Positions 43,506 through 53,682 are shown, counted from the first letter of the stretch. The stretch: 64,000 nt of DNA from Pseudoalteromonas ruthenica (GCF_008808095.1 NZ_CP023396.1:1178001-1242000), one strand, 5' to 3'. Notes: generated from the letters alone by a model not told the origin. Numbers and translations are program-made.

Positions 43506-45086
43506 ATGAGTGAACATCATGATAAGTATAGTATAGAAAATACCGACTACACCGTCGGCCAGGACAACGTGCAAAAATGGGGGTTTGATGTCCATAACCC
43601 TGTTTTTGGCGTGAGCGCTGGCCTTATTTTGGTGTTTTTAATCGCCATTTTAGTGACCGACCCGGCCACCGCCAAAGGGGCGCTAGATGGTATCAAATGG
43701 GATATTATCGGCAACTTTGACGCCTTGTTTATGTGGGCGGCAAACATTTTTGTCATCTTCTGTTTAGCATTAATCGTCTCTCCTTACGGAAATATCCGCT
43801 TAGGTGGTGAAAGCGCCAGACCAACTCACTCACGTATTTCTTGGTTAGCGATGTTGTTTGCAGCCGGTATGGGGATTGGCTTGATGTTTTGGGGCGTTGC
43901 AGAGCCGGTTGCCTATTTCACAGGCTGGTATGAAACTCCCCTTGGTGTTGAAGCAAACACACCCGAAGCAGCGAAGGTCGCTATGGGGGCAACCATGTTC
44001 CATTGGGGTTTACACCCTTGGGCTATCTATGCAGTTGTCGCGTTATCTTTAGCTTTCTTCGCCTACAACAAGGGCTTACCCCTCTCTATTCGCTCTATTT
44101 TTTACCCGTTACTGGGCGATCGCGCTTGGGGCTGGCCTGGTCACATCATTGGTATTTTAGCTGTTCTTGCAACTTTATTCGGTCTTGCTACCTCACTGGG
44201 TTTAGGCGCTCAACAAGCCTCCGCAGGGATTAACCATGTGTTTGGCAGCGACGGCGATATTGGCATGCAAGTGGCCGTTATCGCGGGCGTTACCTTGTTA
44301 GCTATTATCTCAGTAGTGCGCGGTATTGATGGCGGTGTAAAACTGCTCAGTAACGTCAATATGGCCATCGCCTTTGCATTACTGGTGTTCGTTGGTTTGG
44401 TGGGTTTTGCCGCAGCAGTGGGCAATGTGCCTAATACCATTATGGGGTATGTTGAAAACATTATTCCACTTAGTAACCCGCACGGTCGCGAAGACGAAGC
44501 CTGGCTCCATGGTTGGACTGTGTTCTACTGGGCGTGGTGGATTTCTTGGTCGCCGTTCGTTGGCATGTTCATCGCGCGTGTATCCGAAGGCCGTACAATT
44601 CGTGAATTCTTAACAGCGGTACTGCTGATCCCGACGCTCGTAACCGTATTGTGGATGTCTATCTACGGTGGTATTGCTATTGAACAAGTTATTGATGGGG
44701 TTGGTACCTTAGGTGAGAAAGGCTTGACGGAAGTTCCTCTGGCGATGTTCCAGATGTTTGAACAACTGCCTATGGCAAGTGTCCTTTCTTTTATCGCCAT
44801 TGTTTTAGTATTGGTATTTTTCATCACTTCATCTGACTCTGGTTCTTTGGTTATCGACTCGATTACCGCCGGCGGTAAAGTAGATGCACCTGTTCCTCAG
44901 CGTATATTCTGGGCAACCGTGGAAGGTGCCATTGCCGCTGCATTGCTATGGATTGGTGGTACTGAGGCCATAGAGGCGCTGCAAGCCGGCGCTATATCCA
45001 CAGGCCTCCCCTTTACCATTGTGCTATTGCTAATGTGTGTAAGCTTAATTTTAGGCCTGCGCACCGAGCCCCGCCCTGGTAAATAG
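43506..45086 (+). CDS. BCCT family transporter, probably Na+-coupled glycine betaine carrier
   Basis: 526-residue BCCT protein with about 12 helices. It has AGMGIGLMFWGVAEP, matching the BetP glycine stretch including the Gly that goes with sodium coupling, and WAWWISWSPFVGMFIARVSEGR in helix 8. A ~30-residue acidic N-terminal extension precedes the first helix. Family knowledge points to betaine uptake for osmoprotection. The 220-bp upstream gap has no regulator gene. It differs clearly from the other BCCT gene in this window, so the two are not a recent duplication. Confidence 0.88.
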   Translation: MSEHHDKYSIENTDYTVGQDNVQKWGFDVHNPVFGVSAGLILVFLIAILVTDPATAKGALDGIKWDIIGNFDALFMWAANIFVIFCLALIVSPYGNIRLGGESARPTHSRISWLAMLFAAGMGIGLMFWGVAEPVAYFTGWYETPLGVEANTPEAAKVAMGATMFHWGLHPWAIYAVVALSLAFFAYNKGLPLSIRSIFYPLLGDRAWGWPGHIIGILAVLATLFGLATSLGLGAQQASAGINHVFGSDGDIGMQVAVIAGVTLLAIISVVRGIDGGVKLLSNVNMAIAFALLVFVGLVGFAAAVGNVPNTIMGYVENIIPLSNPHGREDEAWLHGWTVFYWAWWISWSPFVGMFIARVSEGRTIREFLTAVLLIPTLVTVLWMSIYGGIAIEQVIDGVGTLGEKGLTEVPLAMFQMFEQLPMASVLSFIAIVLVLVFFITSSDSGSLVIDSITAGGKVDAPVPQRIFWATVEGAIAAALLWIGGTEAIEALQAGAISTGLPFTIVLLLMCVSLILGLRTEPRPGK

Positions 45087-45106
45087 TTAACCTTAACCTA
45101 AGTAAG

Positions 45107-45131
45107 ACGCCGCAATATTGCGGCGTTTTTT
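45107..45131 (+). terminator. Terminator of the BCCT gene
   Basis: Perfect 20-bp palindrome ACGCCGCAAT/ATTGCGGCGT followed by TTTTTT. It lies 13 bp before the 3' end of the convergent exonuclease gene and could serve both. Confidence 0.93.
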
Positions 45132-45143
45132 GTATCTAGGGTG

Positions 45144-45851
45144 TCACTTCCATAACTGCGACAGCGGTGTGTCAGGGCGATAATGATAACGCAACTGCGC
45201 TTGCAGTAATTCGGCGGTCGCAAGAGCATCTGTCAATGCGTTATGACCCTGATAGGCCGGCAGATTATAGCGCAGCCGAGTGTCCCCCAAACGCAAAGAG
45301 CCAATCTTGTCTTTAAATAGCCGACCTAATAAGCCACGACGTGCTAGTAGCGCTTGGTGCTCAACATCCATGGTATCAATTAACGCAAACTCGATCCCCT
45401 CACCTATGCGCCGCTCTAATGCATTAAAGAAAAATGGCCGCTCAATCGCATGGTAGTGAACCACAGCTACATGCCCGGCGAGAGCCTCAAGTACAGGCTC
45501 TAATACGGCGGTTAAATCCGGAGCATTGGCAATTTCAGAATGAGTTATACCATGAATAACAATGGACGATTCTGCTAGTTGCTGGCTTGGCTTAACCAAC
45601 CAATGCCCCGACCGTTGGCAATAAATGCGATGCCAACTAAACGGCACCACACCAATACTGACAATATCATCGTTGCGAGCATCTAAACCTGTGGTTTCAA
45701 AATCTAAAGCCGCAAAGGGCACATGTTCTAAAGGGGTATCTCCAGCGGGGATACCAGCTTGATAAAACTGCCTCAGTTGCGGCGACTGGCATTGCTTCGC
45801 TAGTGCTTGATAGCGTGATGGCCAATCAAGCAAAGACGCTTTGTTAGCCAT
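45144..45851 (-). CDS. DEDDh 3'-5' exonuclease (DnaQ-like)
   Basis: 235-residue exonuclease of the DnaQ/epsilon fold. ExoI has ALDFETTGLDARNDDIVSIG (about 48-67), ExoII lies around VVHYHAIERPFF, and ExoIII is HNALTDALATAELL with the DEDDh histidine. It may act on DNA or small RNA. The start overlaps the stop of the CBS/DUF294 gene by one base (TAATG), a pairing I know from Vibrio and Shewanella, suggesting translational coupling. The role in nucleotide signalling or repair is unknown. Confidence 0.88.
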   Translation of the reverse strand: MANKASLLDWPSRYQALAKQCQSPQLRQFYQAGIPAGDTPLEHVPFAALDFETTGLDARNDDIVSIGVVPFSWHRIYCQRSGHWLVKPSQQLAESSIVIHGITHSEIANAPDLTAVLEPVLEALAGHVAVVHYHAIERPFFFNALERRIGEGIEFALIDTMDVEHQALLARRGLLGRLFKDKIGSLRLGDTRLRYNLPAYQGHNALTDALATAELLQAQLRYHYRPDTPLSQLWK

Positions 45852-47746
45852 TACTTCAACCCTGCGCCGTTTTGATAACGAAATTTTAAGAAACTTTGTG
45901 CTTTTTCTAAAATCGCAAAAGCCTCTTTTAGGTTTCGTTGCTCGAAAGGCGACAGCAAATGCGGGTCTAGGTGGTTATCCGGTGCTTCGCCTTGCTCTAT
46001 TTGCCATGCTTGGTGACGAATACGGGTCATGGCAATGTATTCAAGTGCATCGCGCAGATCCTGTGCCTTGCCTTCAGGCAATAACTTGGCTTCAATAATA
46101 TCTTCTAGGCGTTCAAAGGAGTTTTGCTTACGCGAGCTGACCGCTAAGGCATGGACCCGCACCACGTCAGTCAACGGCGCTGTACCACGGCGTTTAAGGT
46201 TAATTGAGCGCTTGTGTTCACCATCATGTTCGAGTACGAACCCTTTAAAGAACCCCAGTGGCGGAGTTCTATTTCGCGCATTGGAGGCGATGTTGGCAAG
46301 GAAGCGACGGTTTGCTTTGGCTTCTTTAGCAATAAAGGATTTTAGCGCGTCGGCCCATTTAGTTTTGCCCCACACGCCATCGAGGTCAAAAAAGATAGAG
46401 CAATGCAGTAGCGCCTGAGGTTTGGGCTCAGCTATCCACGAGGCAAATGTGTCTCGCCACTGCGAGCGTGTAAGGCGCCATTTTTTAAACGATGCCATAA
46501 TTTCACCCTCGCAATAGCTGTACCCGCACGCAGCGAGCCCATCACAAACAAAGTCCGCTAGCGCTTGAAAGTACTCGTCATGCTGCGCTTCATCAAAGCT
46601 GTCATCAAGAATAATGGCATTGTCTTGGTCCGTCACTATCAATTGTTCATCTCGCGCCATTGAACCTAACGCGATAAAACAATAAGGGATAGGAGGAGGT
46701 CCTAGCTTTTCTTCTGCTAATGCTAACAGCCGCTGTTTAAACGTACGACCAATCACCGCCATAGCAGTGCCTATCATGTGTGAATTGGCATCTTCATTAA
46801 CCATACGCACAAATACAGAGGGTAATTGCCGAGCATAATGAGTGAGGTCTTCAACGCTTTGCTGCGCAAGAATACCGCGCACTAACAATAGGCTACTTTG
46901 CGATTCATAACGCAAAATATCAGAAAGTGAAATGACACCGATGGGCCGACGTTTATGCAATACCGGCAAATGGTGCAAGTTATCACGCAGCATCGCTAAA
47001 ACGGCTTCAAAGACATAGTCATTGGCATCTAGCAGCGTAAGGTTAGTCGACATAACTTGCTCAGCAGCAATAGCTAAAGACTGCCCCTGCGCCACAACCT
47101 TAGTGCGTATATCGCGATCTGTAATAATACCCACGACTTGCCCATCATCTTCTTCTGGGTCATCGCTAAGAGGCTTGTTGGCATCAGTGACCAACACACT
47201 GGATACGCTCTCTTGGGTCATCAAAGCCGCAACTTCCTGCACACTGGTAGTGGTGCTGACAGTAACCACATCACGATGTAATAAAACCTTGAGTTTAGCG
47301 GTAGTCAAATCATTACTATCAGCTTGCTCAACAACGGCTTGGTGCAAACGAACATTGCCATCTGCTTCAAAATAATCCGCAAATTGCTCAAATTTATCGC
47401 AATAGTCACTAAATAGCTCAACACTAATGCAATACACCAGGGTGTCTTCCATTGCTTTGACGGGAAAGCGCACTTTGCGGTTCATCAATAAGCCCATTTG
47501 GCCAAAGATCCCGCCTTCGTCCATACGGTTGTACAAGTCCCCATTGCGCCGATACGACTCCACTGAGCCACTGCGGATCACGTACAAATCGGAAATGTCA
47601 TCGCCATAATTGAGAATGTCAGAGCCGGCGCGGAAATACGCTACCTCGATCTGTTGAGCAAGATTATTAAGGGCATCTTCGGGGAGATCGTCAAAGGGTG
47701 GATGGGCACTCAAAAATTGTGCAATTTCGATTTGCTCAGCTTGCAT
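45851..47746 (-). CDS. cNMP-binding / CBS / DUF294 nucleotidyltransferase-like protein
   Basis: 631-residue cytoplasmic multi-domain protein. A cyclic-nucleotide-binding domain is at about 15-130 (FRAGSDILNYGDDISDLYVIRSG), two CBS domains at about 150-285 (VSSVLVTDANKP and VMSTNLTLLD), and a DUF294 nucleotidyltransferase-like domain at about 330-450 with GSMARDEQLIVTDQDN, the Gly-Ser and two Asp metal ligands. A DUF294 C-terminal domain completes it. It probably senses adenine nucleotides and may modify a protein partner. It is coupled with the downstream exonuclease. Confidence 0.85.
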   Translation of the reverse strand: MQAEQIEIAQFLSAHPPFDDLPEDALNNLAQQIEVAYFRAGSDILNYGDDISDLYVIRSGSVESYRRNGDLYNRMDEGGIFGQMGLLMNRKVRFPVKAMEDTLVYCISVELFSDYCDKFEQFADYFEADGNVRLHQAVVEQADSNDLTTAKLKVLLHRDVVTVSTTTSVQEVAALMTQESVSSVLVTDANKPLSDDPEEDDGQVVGIITDRDIRTKVVAQGQSLAIAAEQVMSTNLTLLDANDYVFEAVLAMLRDNLHHLPVLHKRRPIGVISLSDILRYESQSSLLLVRGILAQQSVEDLTHYARQLPSVFVRMVNEDANSHMIGTAMAVIGRTFKQRLLALAEEKLGPPPIPYCFIALGSMARDEQLIVTDQDNAIILDDSFDEAQHDEYFQALADFVCDGLAACGYSYCEGEIMASFKKWRLTRSQWRDTFASWIAEPKPQALLHCSIFFDLDGVWGKTKWADALKSFIAKEAKANRRFLANIASNARNRTPPLGFFKGFVLEHDGEHKRSINLKRRGTAPLTDVVRVHALAVSSRKQNSFERLEDIIEAKLLPEGKAQDLRDALEYIAMTRIRHQAWQIEQGEAPDNHLDPHLLSPFEQRNLKEAFAILEKAQSFLKFRYQNGAGLK

Positions 47747-47793
47747 AGTGCTGCCTTTAAAGGTGCTAATATACTGAGCTTAATACAAAATTG

Positions 47794-47829
47794 CTGAAAA
47801 AAAAATGTCCGCACCAGGTGCGGACATTT
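47794..47829 (-). terminator. Terminator of the RND operon
   Basis: Perfect 13-bp arms (AAATGTCCGCACC and complement) around a single base (effective loop CAG) followed on the minus strand by a run of nine T residues, directly after the RND permease stop. Confidence 0.95.
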
Positions 47830-47834
47830 ATTTA

Positions 47835-50800
47835 TTAATGCGCTTGTTCTAATTCCTGCGCCAGTTGTTTGCTTTCATCACCTCGTGGCGAGGTGAAACG
47901 CGCCAGTCCTAAGTAAATCACCGGAGTGAGGAATAAAGTAAACAACACCGCTAACGCCAAACCGCCGAAGACCACCCAACCGATGGCATTGCGCGCTTCC
48001 GCCCCTGCACCGGTGGATAAAATCAGCGGTAAGGCCCCCAATAAGGTGGACACTAAGGTCATCGCAATGGGACGTAAACGCACTAGCGCAGCACGCTCAA
48101 CCGCCTCTCGCACAGGGTGTCCTCGGTCACGCAGTTGGTCGGCAAATTCCACCAACAAGATTGCGTTTTTAGCAATCAAGCCAATCAGCATCACTAAACC
48201 AATCTGCGAATAGATATTCAGCGATGTACCGGTTAGATACAGTGCTAAAATCGCCGACGTGATACCGAAAGGCACTGTGATCATCACCACCACAGCACTG
48301 TTAACACTTTCGAATTGCGCTGCCAGTACCAGTAACACAATGACAAAGGCCAATACATAGGTCATCAGTACTTCATTGGCCGTTTCTTCAAAGGTCAATG
48401 CCTCGCCTTTGAATGCCAAAGTGATGCCACTGGGCAAGTGCTGCTGCGATAAGTCTCGCAGCTGCTCTACAAGCTGCGCCATTGGCATTTCCGGTGGCAA
48501 CTCCATATCCATTTCTATGGCGCGGCGCTGCGCATGGCGCTCAAGCTCTGCAGCCACCCCTTCTTCGCTGATATTAGCAACAGAGCTCAACGGCACCAAT
48601 TGACCATTACTGGCGCCAACATACAGGTTTGCTAGGTCGCTAGGAGAATTGATAGTGCGATTTTGTGCTTGCAGCATAATCGGGATAGATTGGTCACCGA
48701 CATTTAAATCCGCCACGTCGTCGCCATTGATGGCTGCGCGTAAGGTGATGGCAATGTCACTTAGATCAACACCCAGCTCTTGTGCGCGACGGCGATCGAT
48801 ATTAACCCTGAGCTGCGGCTGCGACGGCTGATAAGAAATGCGTACTGGCGCCACTTGTGGGATAGCCTTTTCCACTTCAGCGGCGAATTGTTGGGCAGCA
48901 ATAAAAATTTGCTCATAATCTTGGCCCAATAATGCCAGCTCGACCCCACCCCCTTGACCGCGCAGATTCAAACTATTAGAACCAAATGCGCGCGCAGGTG
49001 CGCCGGGTATATCACCTAATGGCCCGCGAATTTTGTTAATAATTTCCTGTTGGCTAAAATGACGCTCATCCCAATGCTTTAATGGCACAGTGATAAAGGT
49101 AATATTCGGATCCCACTGCCCAACCACGGTATAGATAGATTCTATTTCGCCACTTTCGACGTAGGGCAACAGAATGTCTTCCATTTCCTTGGCTTGGCGG
49201 TCCATAAAGTTGAGACCGACGCCATCTGGTCCACGAGCAAAAATACGGATTTTACCTCTGTCTTCACTCGGTAAAAGCTCATTTTCTAATTGCGAATAAA
49301 GTGCCCCCGACGCCACAGCCACCAAAGCACAGGCAATTAACGTAAGCCAAGCATGGTTCAGTACTTTGTGAATACACCACTTGTAAACATTCGCCAGCGC
49401 ATGCCCTACTTTACCAAACACATGTTTGCCGCTGCTTTTTAGTTTTAGTTTCGATGTCAAAGCGGGCACTAAGGACAACGCCACAAAGCTGGATATAATT
49501 ACTGCCCCAGCTAATACACCACCAAATTCACGAAATAATTTTCCTGCGGTAGAGGGCAAAAATGCGATGGGTACGAAAACAGCGGCTAACACGGCGGTTG
49601 TCGCCACCACCGCAAAGAACACCTCGCGCGTTCCCACTACAGCAGCCGCACGACGCCCAAGGCCTAAGCTTCGTTGGCGCTGAATATTTTCACTGACAAC
49701 AATGGCATCATCGACTATCAACCCGGTCGCTAAAACCAAGGCCAGCAAGGTCAAAATATTAATAGAAAAGCCCAGTGCCCAAATCAGCGCTAACGACCCC
49801 ACCAGCGCCACAGGAATGGCGAAAGCCGGAACTAAGGTGGCACGCCATGAACCAATAAACACCCATAAAGTAATGACCACCAAAATGACAGTGAGCACCA
49901 AAGAGTTTAACACCTCATCCACTGAGCTGCGGATAAACTGTGCATCATCTGAGGTCAGCGTGAAAGTCATCTCAGGGAAACGCTCACGCATTTGAGTTAA
50001 TAGCGATAGCACTTCATCAGAAATTTCGATGGTATTAGACTGGGCTTGGCGGATCACTTCCATGCCTATTACAGGCTGGCCATCTAAGCGCACCATGGAG
50101 CGTGGGTCGGCCGGGCCAAAATAGACCGCTGCGATATCGGCAATGCGGGTATCATCGCCGACGATAATATCGCCCACTTGCTCGGCCGTGACCGAAGTGG
50201 CATCGGCGCGCACAATTAATTGCTGATCATTCGATTTTAAACTCCCCGCCGGCACATCAAAGGGCGCTTGGCGCAGGGCATCAGCAACATCGGGGACAGT
50301 CAGGTTAAAGCTGCTCAGTTTAAGTGGGTCGATACGCACTCGCAGCACCCGCTCTCGGTCGCCATTGAGGCGTACATCAGCGACACCGGGAATGGTCAGA
50401 AATTGCGGTGCTAAATCAGTCTCAACTCGCTCTGTTAGCGCTTCCAAGGACAACGCCTCACTGCTGACCGTCAATGACACCACCGCCTCAGCGTCATTAT
50501 CGGCTTTGATTATTGAGACACGCTCGACCTCTTCTGGGAGTTCGCGTTGAACCCGTGCCACCGATTCTCGCGTTTCGTTGGCGGCATCATCAAGGTTCAC
50601 ACCTGGGCGAAACTCGACCACGATACGAGAGCTCCCTTCCTCACTTTGTGCACGAATTGACTTTACGCCACTTACGCGGGCTACTGCGCCCTCAAGCTTG
50701 CTCGTCACTTCCGTATCGACCGTTTCCGGAGAGCCACCAGGGAAAGACGCTGACACAGTAATACGGGGGCGGTCGACATCGGGTAGCTCACGCACTTCAA

Positions 50801-50921
50801 CGCCTGCAATAGCAGCAATGCCGGCAATAATAATGAGTAGGTTGAGTACAACAATGAGGACCGGCCGGCGAATCGCCATCGACGGCAAGTCTTGGATATG
50901 GGCAGATGTTTGCTCGCTCAT
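47835..50921 (-). CDS. RND efflux permease (AcrB/HAE1 family)
   Basis: 1028-residue inner-membrane proton-driven pump with the usual layout: helix 1 near 20-40, two large periplasmic loops, and helices 2-6 and 7-12. Proton-relay Asp residues are in ATGLIVDDAIVVSENIQ, as D407/D408 in AcrB. ATG at 50921 is preferred to an adjacent GTG. It is 3 bp from the adaptor gene, with AGGAG upstream. No outer-membrane TolC-type gene is adjacent, so TolC elsewhere is likely shared. The substrate is unknown. Confidence 0.94.
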   Translation of the reverse strand: MSEQTSAHIQDLPSMAIRRPVLIVVLNLLIIIAGIAAIAGVEVRELPDVDRPRITVSASFPGGSPETVDTEVTSKLEGAVARVSGVKSIRAQSEEGSSRIVVEFRPGVNLDDAANETRESVARVQRELPEEVERVSIIKADNDAEAVVSLTVSSEALSLEALTERVETDLAPQFLTIPGVADVRLNGDRERVLRVRIDPLKLSSFNLTVPDVADALRQAPFDVPAGSLKSNDQQLIVRADATSVTAEQVGDIIVGDDTRIADIAAVYFGPADPRSMVRLDGQPVIGMEVIRQAQSNTIEISDEVLSLLTQMRERFPEMTFTLTSDDAQFIRSSVDEVLNSLVLTVILVVITLWVFIGSWRATLVPAFAIPVALVGSLALIWALGFSINILTLLALVLATGLIVDDAIVVSENIQRQRSLGLGRRAAAVVGTREVFFAVVATTAVLAAVFVPIAFLPSTAGKLFREFGGVLAGAVIISSFVALSLVPALTSKLKLKSSGKHVFGKVGHALANVYKWCIHKVLNHAWLTLIACALVAVASGALYSQLENELLPSEDRGKIRIFARGPDGVGLNFMDRQAKEMEDILLPYVESGEIESIYTVVGQWDPNITFITVPLKHWDERHFSQQEIINKIRGPLGDIPGAPARAFGSNSLNLRGQGGGVELALLGQDYEQIFIAAQQFAAEVEKAIPQVAPVRISYQPSQPQLRVNIDRRRAQELGVDLSDIAITLRAAINGDDVADLNVGDQSIPIMLQAQNRTINSPSDLANLYVGASNGQLVPLSSVANISEEGVAAELERHAQRRAIEMDMELPPEMPMAQLVEQLRDLSQQHLPSGITLAFKGEALTFEETANEVLMTYVLAFVIVLLVLAAQFESVNSAVVVMITVPFGITSAILALYLTGTSLNIYSQIGLVMLIGLIAKNAILLVEFADQLRDRGHPVREAVERAALVRLRPIAMTLVSTLLGALPLILSTGAGAEARNAIGWVVFGGLALAVLFTLFLTPVIYLGLARFTSPRGDESKQLAQELEQAH

Positions 50922-50924
50922 CAC

Positions 50925-51941
50925 TTACTCCTTGCGTGCCAATGCGGGTTGTTCAAAGCGCACACTTTGCTGAGGTCGTAAGCTTTGTACCCCTTCGACT
51001 ATGAGGTAATCACCGGCATTTAAATCACCGCTTACAAGCAAACGCCCGGATAACCGTTGTGCTATTTTTACATCGACGCGAGTGGCTTTGTTATCGACGC
51101 TTTTCCACACATACGGGCCCGTTGCCCCCCATAACAGAGCGGCTTCAGGGACAACCGAATAAGCCTGCCCTTGCATGTTTAAATTGACACGAAAACCCAT
51201 GCCCGGGATAAACTGTTCATTGTCATTGGCTATTTTTGCTTTGACACGAATAGTGCGGTTTTGCGCATCGATTCGCGAGTCCATATAAGCGATATCGGCA
51301 CTGAGCTGTTTTTGCGTGTGCCATGGTACCACGGTGACACTGGCACCACCGCGCAGCATAGGCACAGCCGCTTCTGGGGCTTTAAAGTTGATGTACAACG
51401 CACTGATATCATCAATACTCGCAATCGCAGTTTGCTCGGTGATACGATCGCCGACTTCCACGTCGGTCAGCCCCATTACACCACTGAAAGGAGCGCGCAC
51501 TTGACGGTCTTGCAGCTCTGCTTTTGCCACTTGCAACGCCACTTTGGCTAAGTCTCGCTGCGTCAGCGCATCGTCACGTTCGCTTTTAGGGATAGCGCCT
51601 TTAGCGAAGCTGTCTTCTAAGCGTTTTAATGTTCGCTCTGCATCGGCTAATTGTATTTGCGCTTCTTGAAGCGCCGCGCTTTGCAAGCGTGAATCAAGCT
51701 CCAATAGCAAGTCGCCAGCCTGCACTTCATCCCCAGGCTGAAAATATACACCGGTGACGCGGTCCCCCACTGCTGGGTAAAGCACGACCGAGCGAATCGC
51801 CTCCGTACTGCCGACCGCCTGAACTTGCTGCTGTGCACGCTCTTGGCTTACGGCATTGACGACCACACGCTTACCCTCAGCGGCCAGCGCATTGCTAGAT
51901 ACTAAGAAACTACAAATTAATGCACAAAATACCTGCTTCAA
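50925..51941 (-). CDS. RND efflux periplasmic adaptor (MFP) subunit
   Basis: 338-residue membrane-fusion protein with a cleavable signal peptide (MKQVFCALICSFLVSSNALA) and no lipobox Cys at the right place, so it is likely soluble and periplasmic. The lipoyl halves flank a short coiled-coil (about 95-150, ALQEAQIQLADAERTLKRLEDSFAKGA). The beta-barrel and membrane-proximal parts follow. It starts with TTG after GGTGGAG. First gene of a two-gene efflux operon. Confidence 0.92.
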   Translation of the reverse strand: MKQVFCALICSFLVSSNALAAEGKRVVVNAVSQERAQQQVQAVGSTEAIRSVVLYPAVGDRVTGVYFQPGDEVQAGDLLLELDSRLQSAALQEAQIQLADAERTLKRLEDSFAKGAIPKSERDDALTQRDLAKVALQVAKAELQDRQVRAPFSGVMGLTDVEVGDRITEQTAIASIDDISALYINFKAPEAAVPMLRGGASVTVVPWHTQKQLSADIAYMDSRIDAQNRTIRVKAKIANDNEQFIPGMGFRVNLNMQGQAYSVVPEAALLWGATGPYVWKSVDNKATRVDVKIAQRLSGRLLVSGDLNAGDYLIVEGVQSLRPQQSVRFEQPALARKE

Positions 51942-52244
51942 GGAACTCCACCTTCATTATTGTTGTTGGCCACAACCATTGGCCGCTTTAAATTAATACT
52001 CTGTGTACGTAGTGTAACAGCTCTGTGATCAGCCTTGACGCTAAGCTCGATCAGTGACCACTGTAATGCGACTAATCGCTTCCCCTTTTTGGGAAATACT
52101 ATACATAGCGTTATTTAATCACACATAGCTGCGGACTCATGCTGACTTTGCATATCTTTACTTTGTGGATAATCAAGGGATGGTTGTTAGGTTCGACGCC
52201 AAGTGGATGCGGAAATAGGTGCAGCTTTGAGCCAATAACTTAGC
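51942..52244. other. Gap upstream of the RND operon
   Basis: About 300 bp without a gene. It should contain the efflux-operon promoter (reading leftwards). A hairpin with 9-bp arms (GCTTTGAGC/GCTCAAAGC, 52224-52251) spans the stop codon of the EEP gene. No regulator gene (TetR, MarR, two-component) is present here, so how the pump is induced is not visible. Confidence 0.5.
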
Positions 52245-53315
52245 TCAAAGCACGTCCTCTTTTGTCACTGGCTTTTGCGCCGCTATCTCCTGCGCTTGTT
52301 GCTTATCTTGTGCATCTGCGTTTATTCCCTGCTGCTGGCGGCCCTGCTGCGGGGAGAAAGTAAGTGAAGCGTATAATGGGAAATGATCTGAGCCAATATT
52401 GGGCAGTGGCCGAATCTCATTTAAGGTGAAATGGCGAGAGTGAAATAAGTGATCCAACGGCCAGCGCACCAAGGGGTAATCAGCATGAAAGGTATTAAAT
52501 AACCCGCGACCTATACGCGGGTCTAAAAGGCCACTGATTTTTCTAAATAACCGTGTAGTACGCGACCAAGCGACATCGTTTAGGTCGCCGGTTATAAGCG
52601 TCGGTATCGATTGCTCAGCCACACGTCGAGCCACCACCAATAATTCAGCATCACGGGGAGTAGAATGGCTATTTTCAGTGGGACTCGGTGGCGCTGGGTG
52701 AAGGAAATGCACCCGCACTTTGTTCCCTGAGCGCAGTACCAAGTCGCCATGAATAGATGGCACATCATCCTCGACTAAATAACGTATTTCACTGTTTTCT
52801 ATGGCGAAGCGCGAATAAACATGCATACCATAGAGGTTATCCAGCGGACATTTTATACTGTGAGGTCTTTGCGTTAACAACACATCCAGTTGGTCCTGCC
52901 ACCATTGGTCAGACTCCAAAGTGATCACCACGTCGGGGTTATGTTCATGAATAAGCGCAAGCAGAGCTTTGCTATTGCGGTTGGTCATGAGCACGTTAGA
53001 AACCAAAATACTTAGGCTGTTGTCACTATCTTGGCTCTGACAACTATGCACTTCTTTACGCCACACTGGCGTATACGGTAACACCCACCATAATTGCCAT
53101 AGCAAGCAACCGAGCGTCGCAGTGACCATGAGCCAAGATGCAGTGCTTGCAAAAGAAAGAAAGTATGCTTGCAGTATTAGTAAAAGAGTCGCGATGGCCG
53201 CAAACTGTAAACGCGGGAAATCAAAACCCCGAACACTCCAATGACCGATAGGTAATAGGGGTAAACAGGTCGCTAAAACGAGAAACAAAGTGACTGCCCC
53301 AAGCGCCTCAAACAT
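52245..53315 (-). CDS. Membrane-anchored endonuclease/exonuclease/phosphatase (EEP) family protein
   Basis: 356 residues. Three hydrophobic segments in the first 90 residues are followed by an EEP domain (about 100-320), with VSNVLMTNRNSKALLALI, ITLESDQWW (Glu metal ligand), ITGDLNDVAWS and the terminal GSDHFPLY. It resembles YafD-like proteins of unknown function. A Gln-rich tail (about 325-345) lies after the domain. The catalytic part probably faces the periplasm, judged by the odd number of helices. The substrate is unknown. Confidence 0.82.
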   Translation of the reverse strand: MFEALGAVTLFLVLATCLPLLPIGHWSVRGFDFPRLQFAAIATLLLILQAYFLSFASTASWLMVTATLGCLLWQLWWVLPYTPVWRKEVHSCQSQDSDNSLSILVSNVLMTNRNSKALLALIHEHNPDVVITLESDQWWQDQLDVLLTQRPHSIKCPLDNLYGMHVYSRFAIENSEIRYLVEDDVPSIHGDLVLRSGNKVRVHFLHPAPPSPTENSHSTPRDAELLVVARRVAEQSIPTLITGDLNDVAWSRTTRLFRKISGLLDPRIGRGLFNTFHADYPLVRWPLDHLFHSRHFTLNEIRPLPNIGSDHFPLYASLTFSPQQGRQQQGINADAQDKQQAQEIAAQKPVTKEDVL

Positions 53316-53441
53316 GGCCTTTCCTTCTAATTGTTTTAATTCGGCTTTGCGCCCTGCACAGCTTTTTATAAAAGCACATAAGCTTATGAAAAAAAAGTGT
53401 TTTGTATATAGTTGATGGTGATAGGTAGGTCGTTGTAGTCG

Positions 53442-53675
53442 TCACGACGATAAAGACTGCTCATTGATTAATAGGCTCTTTACTTTATGTGCTTTTTCAA
53501 AATGATCGAGCCGATGGGTGTGAATCCACCAAGTAGCCGCCTCCATCAGCAGCTCTGGGTCATCATTTTTATTTTTGAAAAAAGCGTAGAAAGATAAACC
53601 TACCTGCTCTCCTTTGCGCGCTATTTGTTGCTCGCATTTAGCTATCATTGTGCTGCGTAGTGTCGCTCTCATCAT
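53442..53675 (-). CDS. Small DUF6500-like protein
   Basis: 77-residue protein starting at one of two adjacent ATGs with AAGG close by. The sequence core SFYAFFKNKNDDPELLMEAATWWIHTHRLDHFEKA is strongly conserved in looks, and I recall it as DUF6500. No signal peptide. The C-terminal KVKSLLIN follows. It sits between trhO (same strand, upstream) and the EEP gene, with the trhO terminator directly before its start. Function unknown. Confidence 0.65.
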   Translation of the reverse strand: MMRATLRSTMIAKCEQQIARKGEQVGLSFYAFFKNKNDDPELLMEAATWWIHTHRLDHFEKAHKVKSLLINEQSLSS

Positions 53676-53682
53676 CCTTGCT

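Noticed and set aside
26893..45086. The two BCCT genes as a recent duplication
   Set aside because: They differ in length, N-terminus, glycine motif (GMGSG vs GMGIG) and loops; only family-level similarity.
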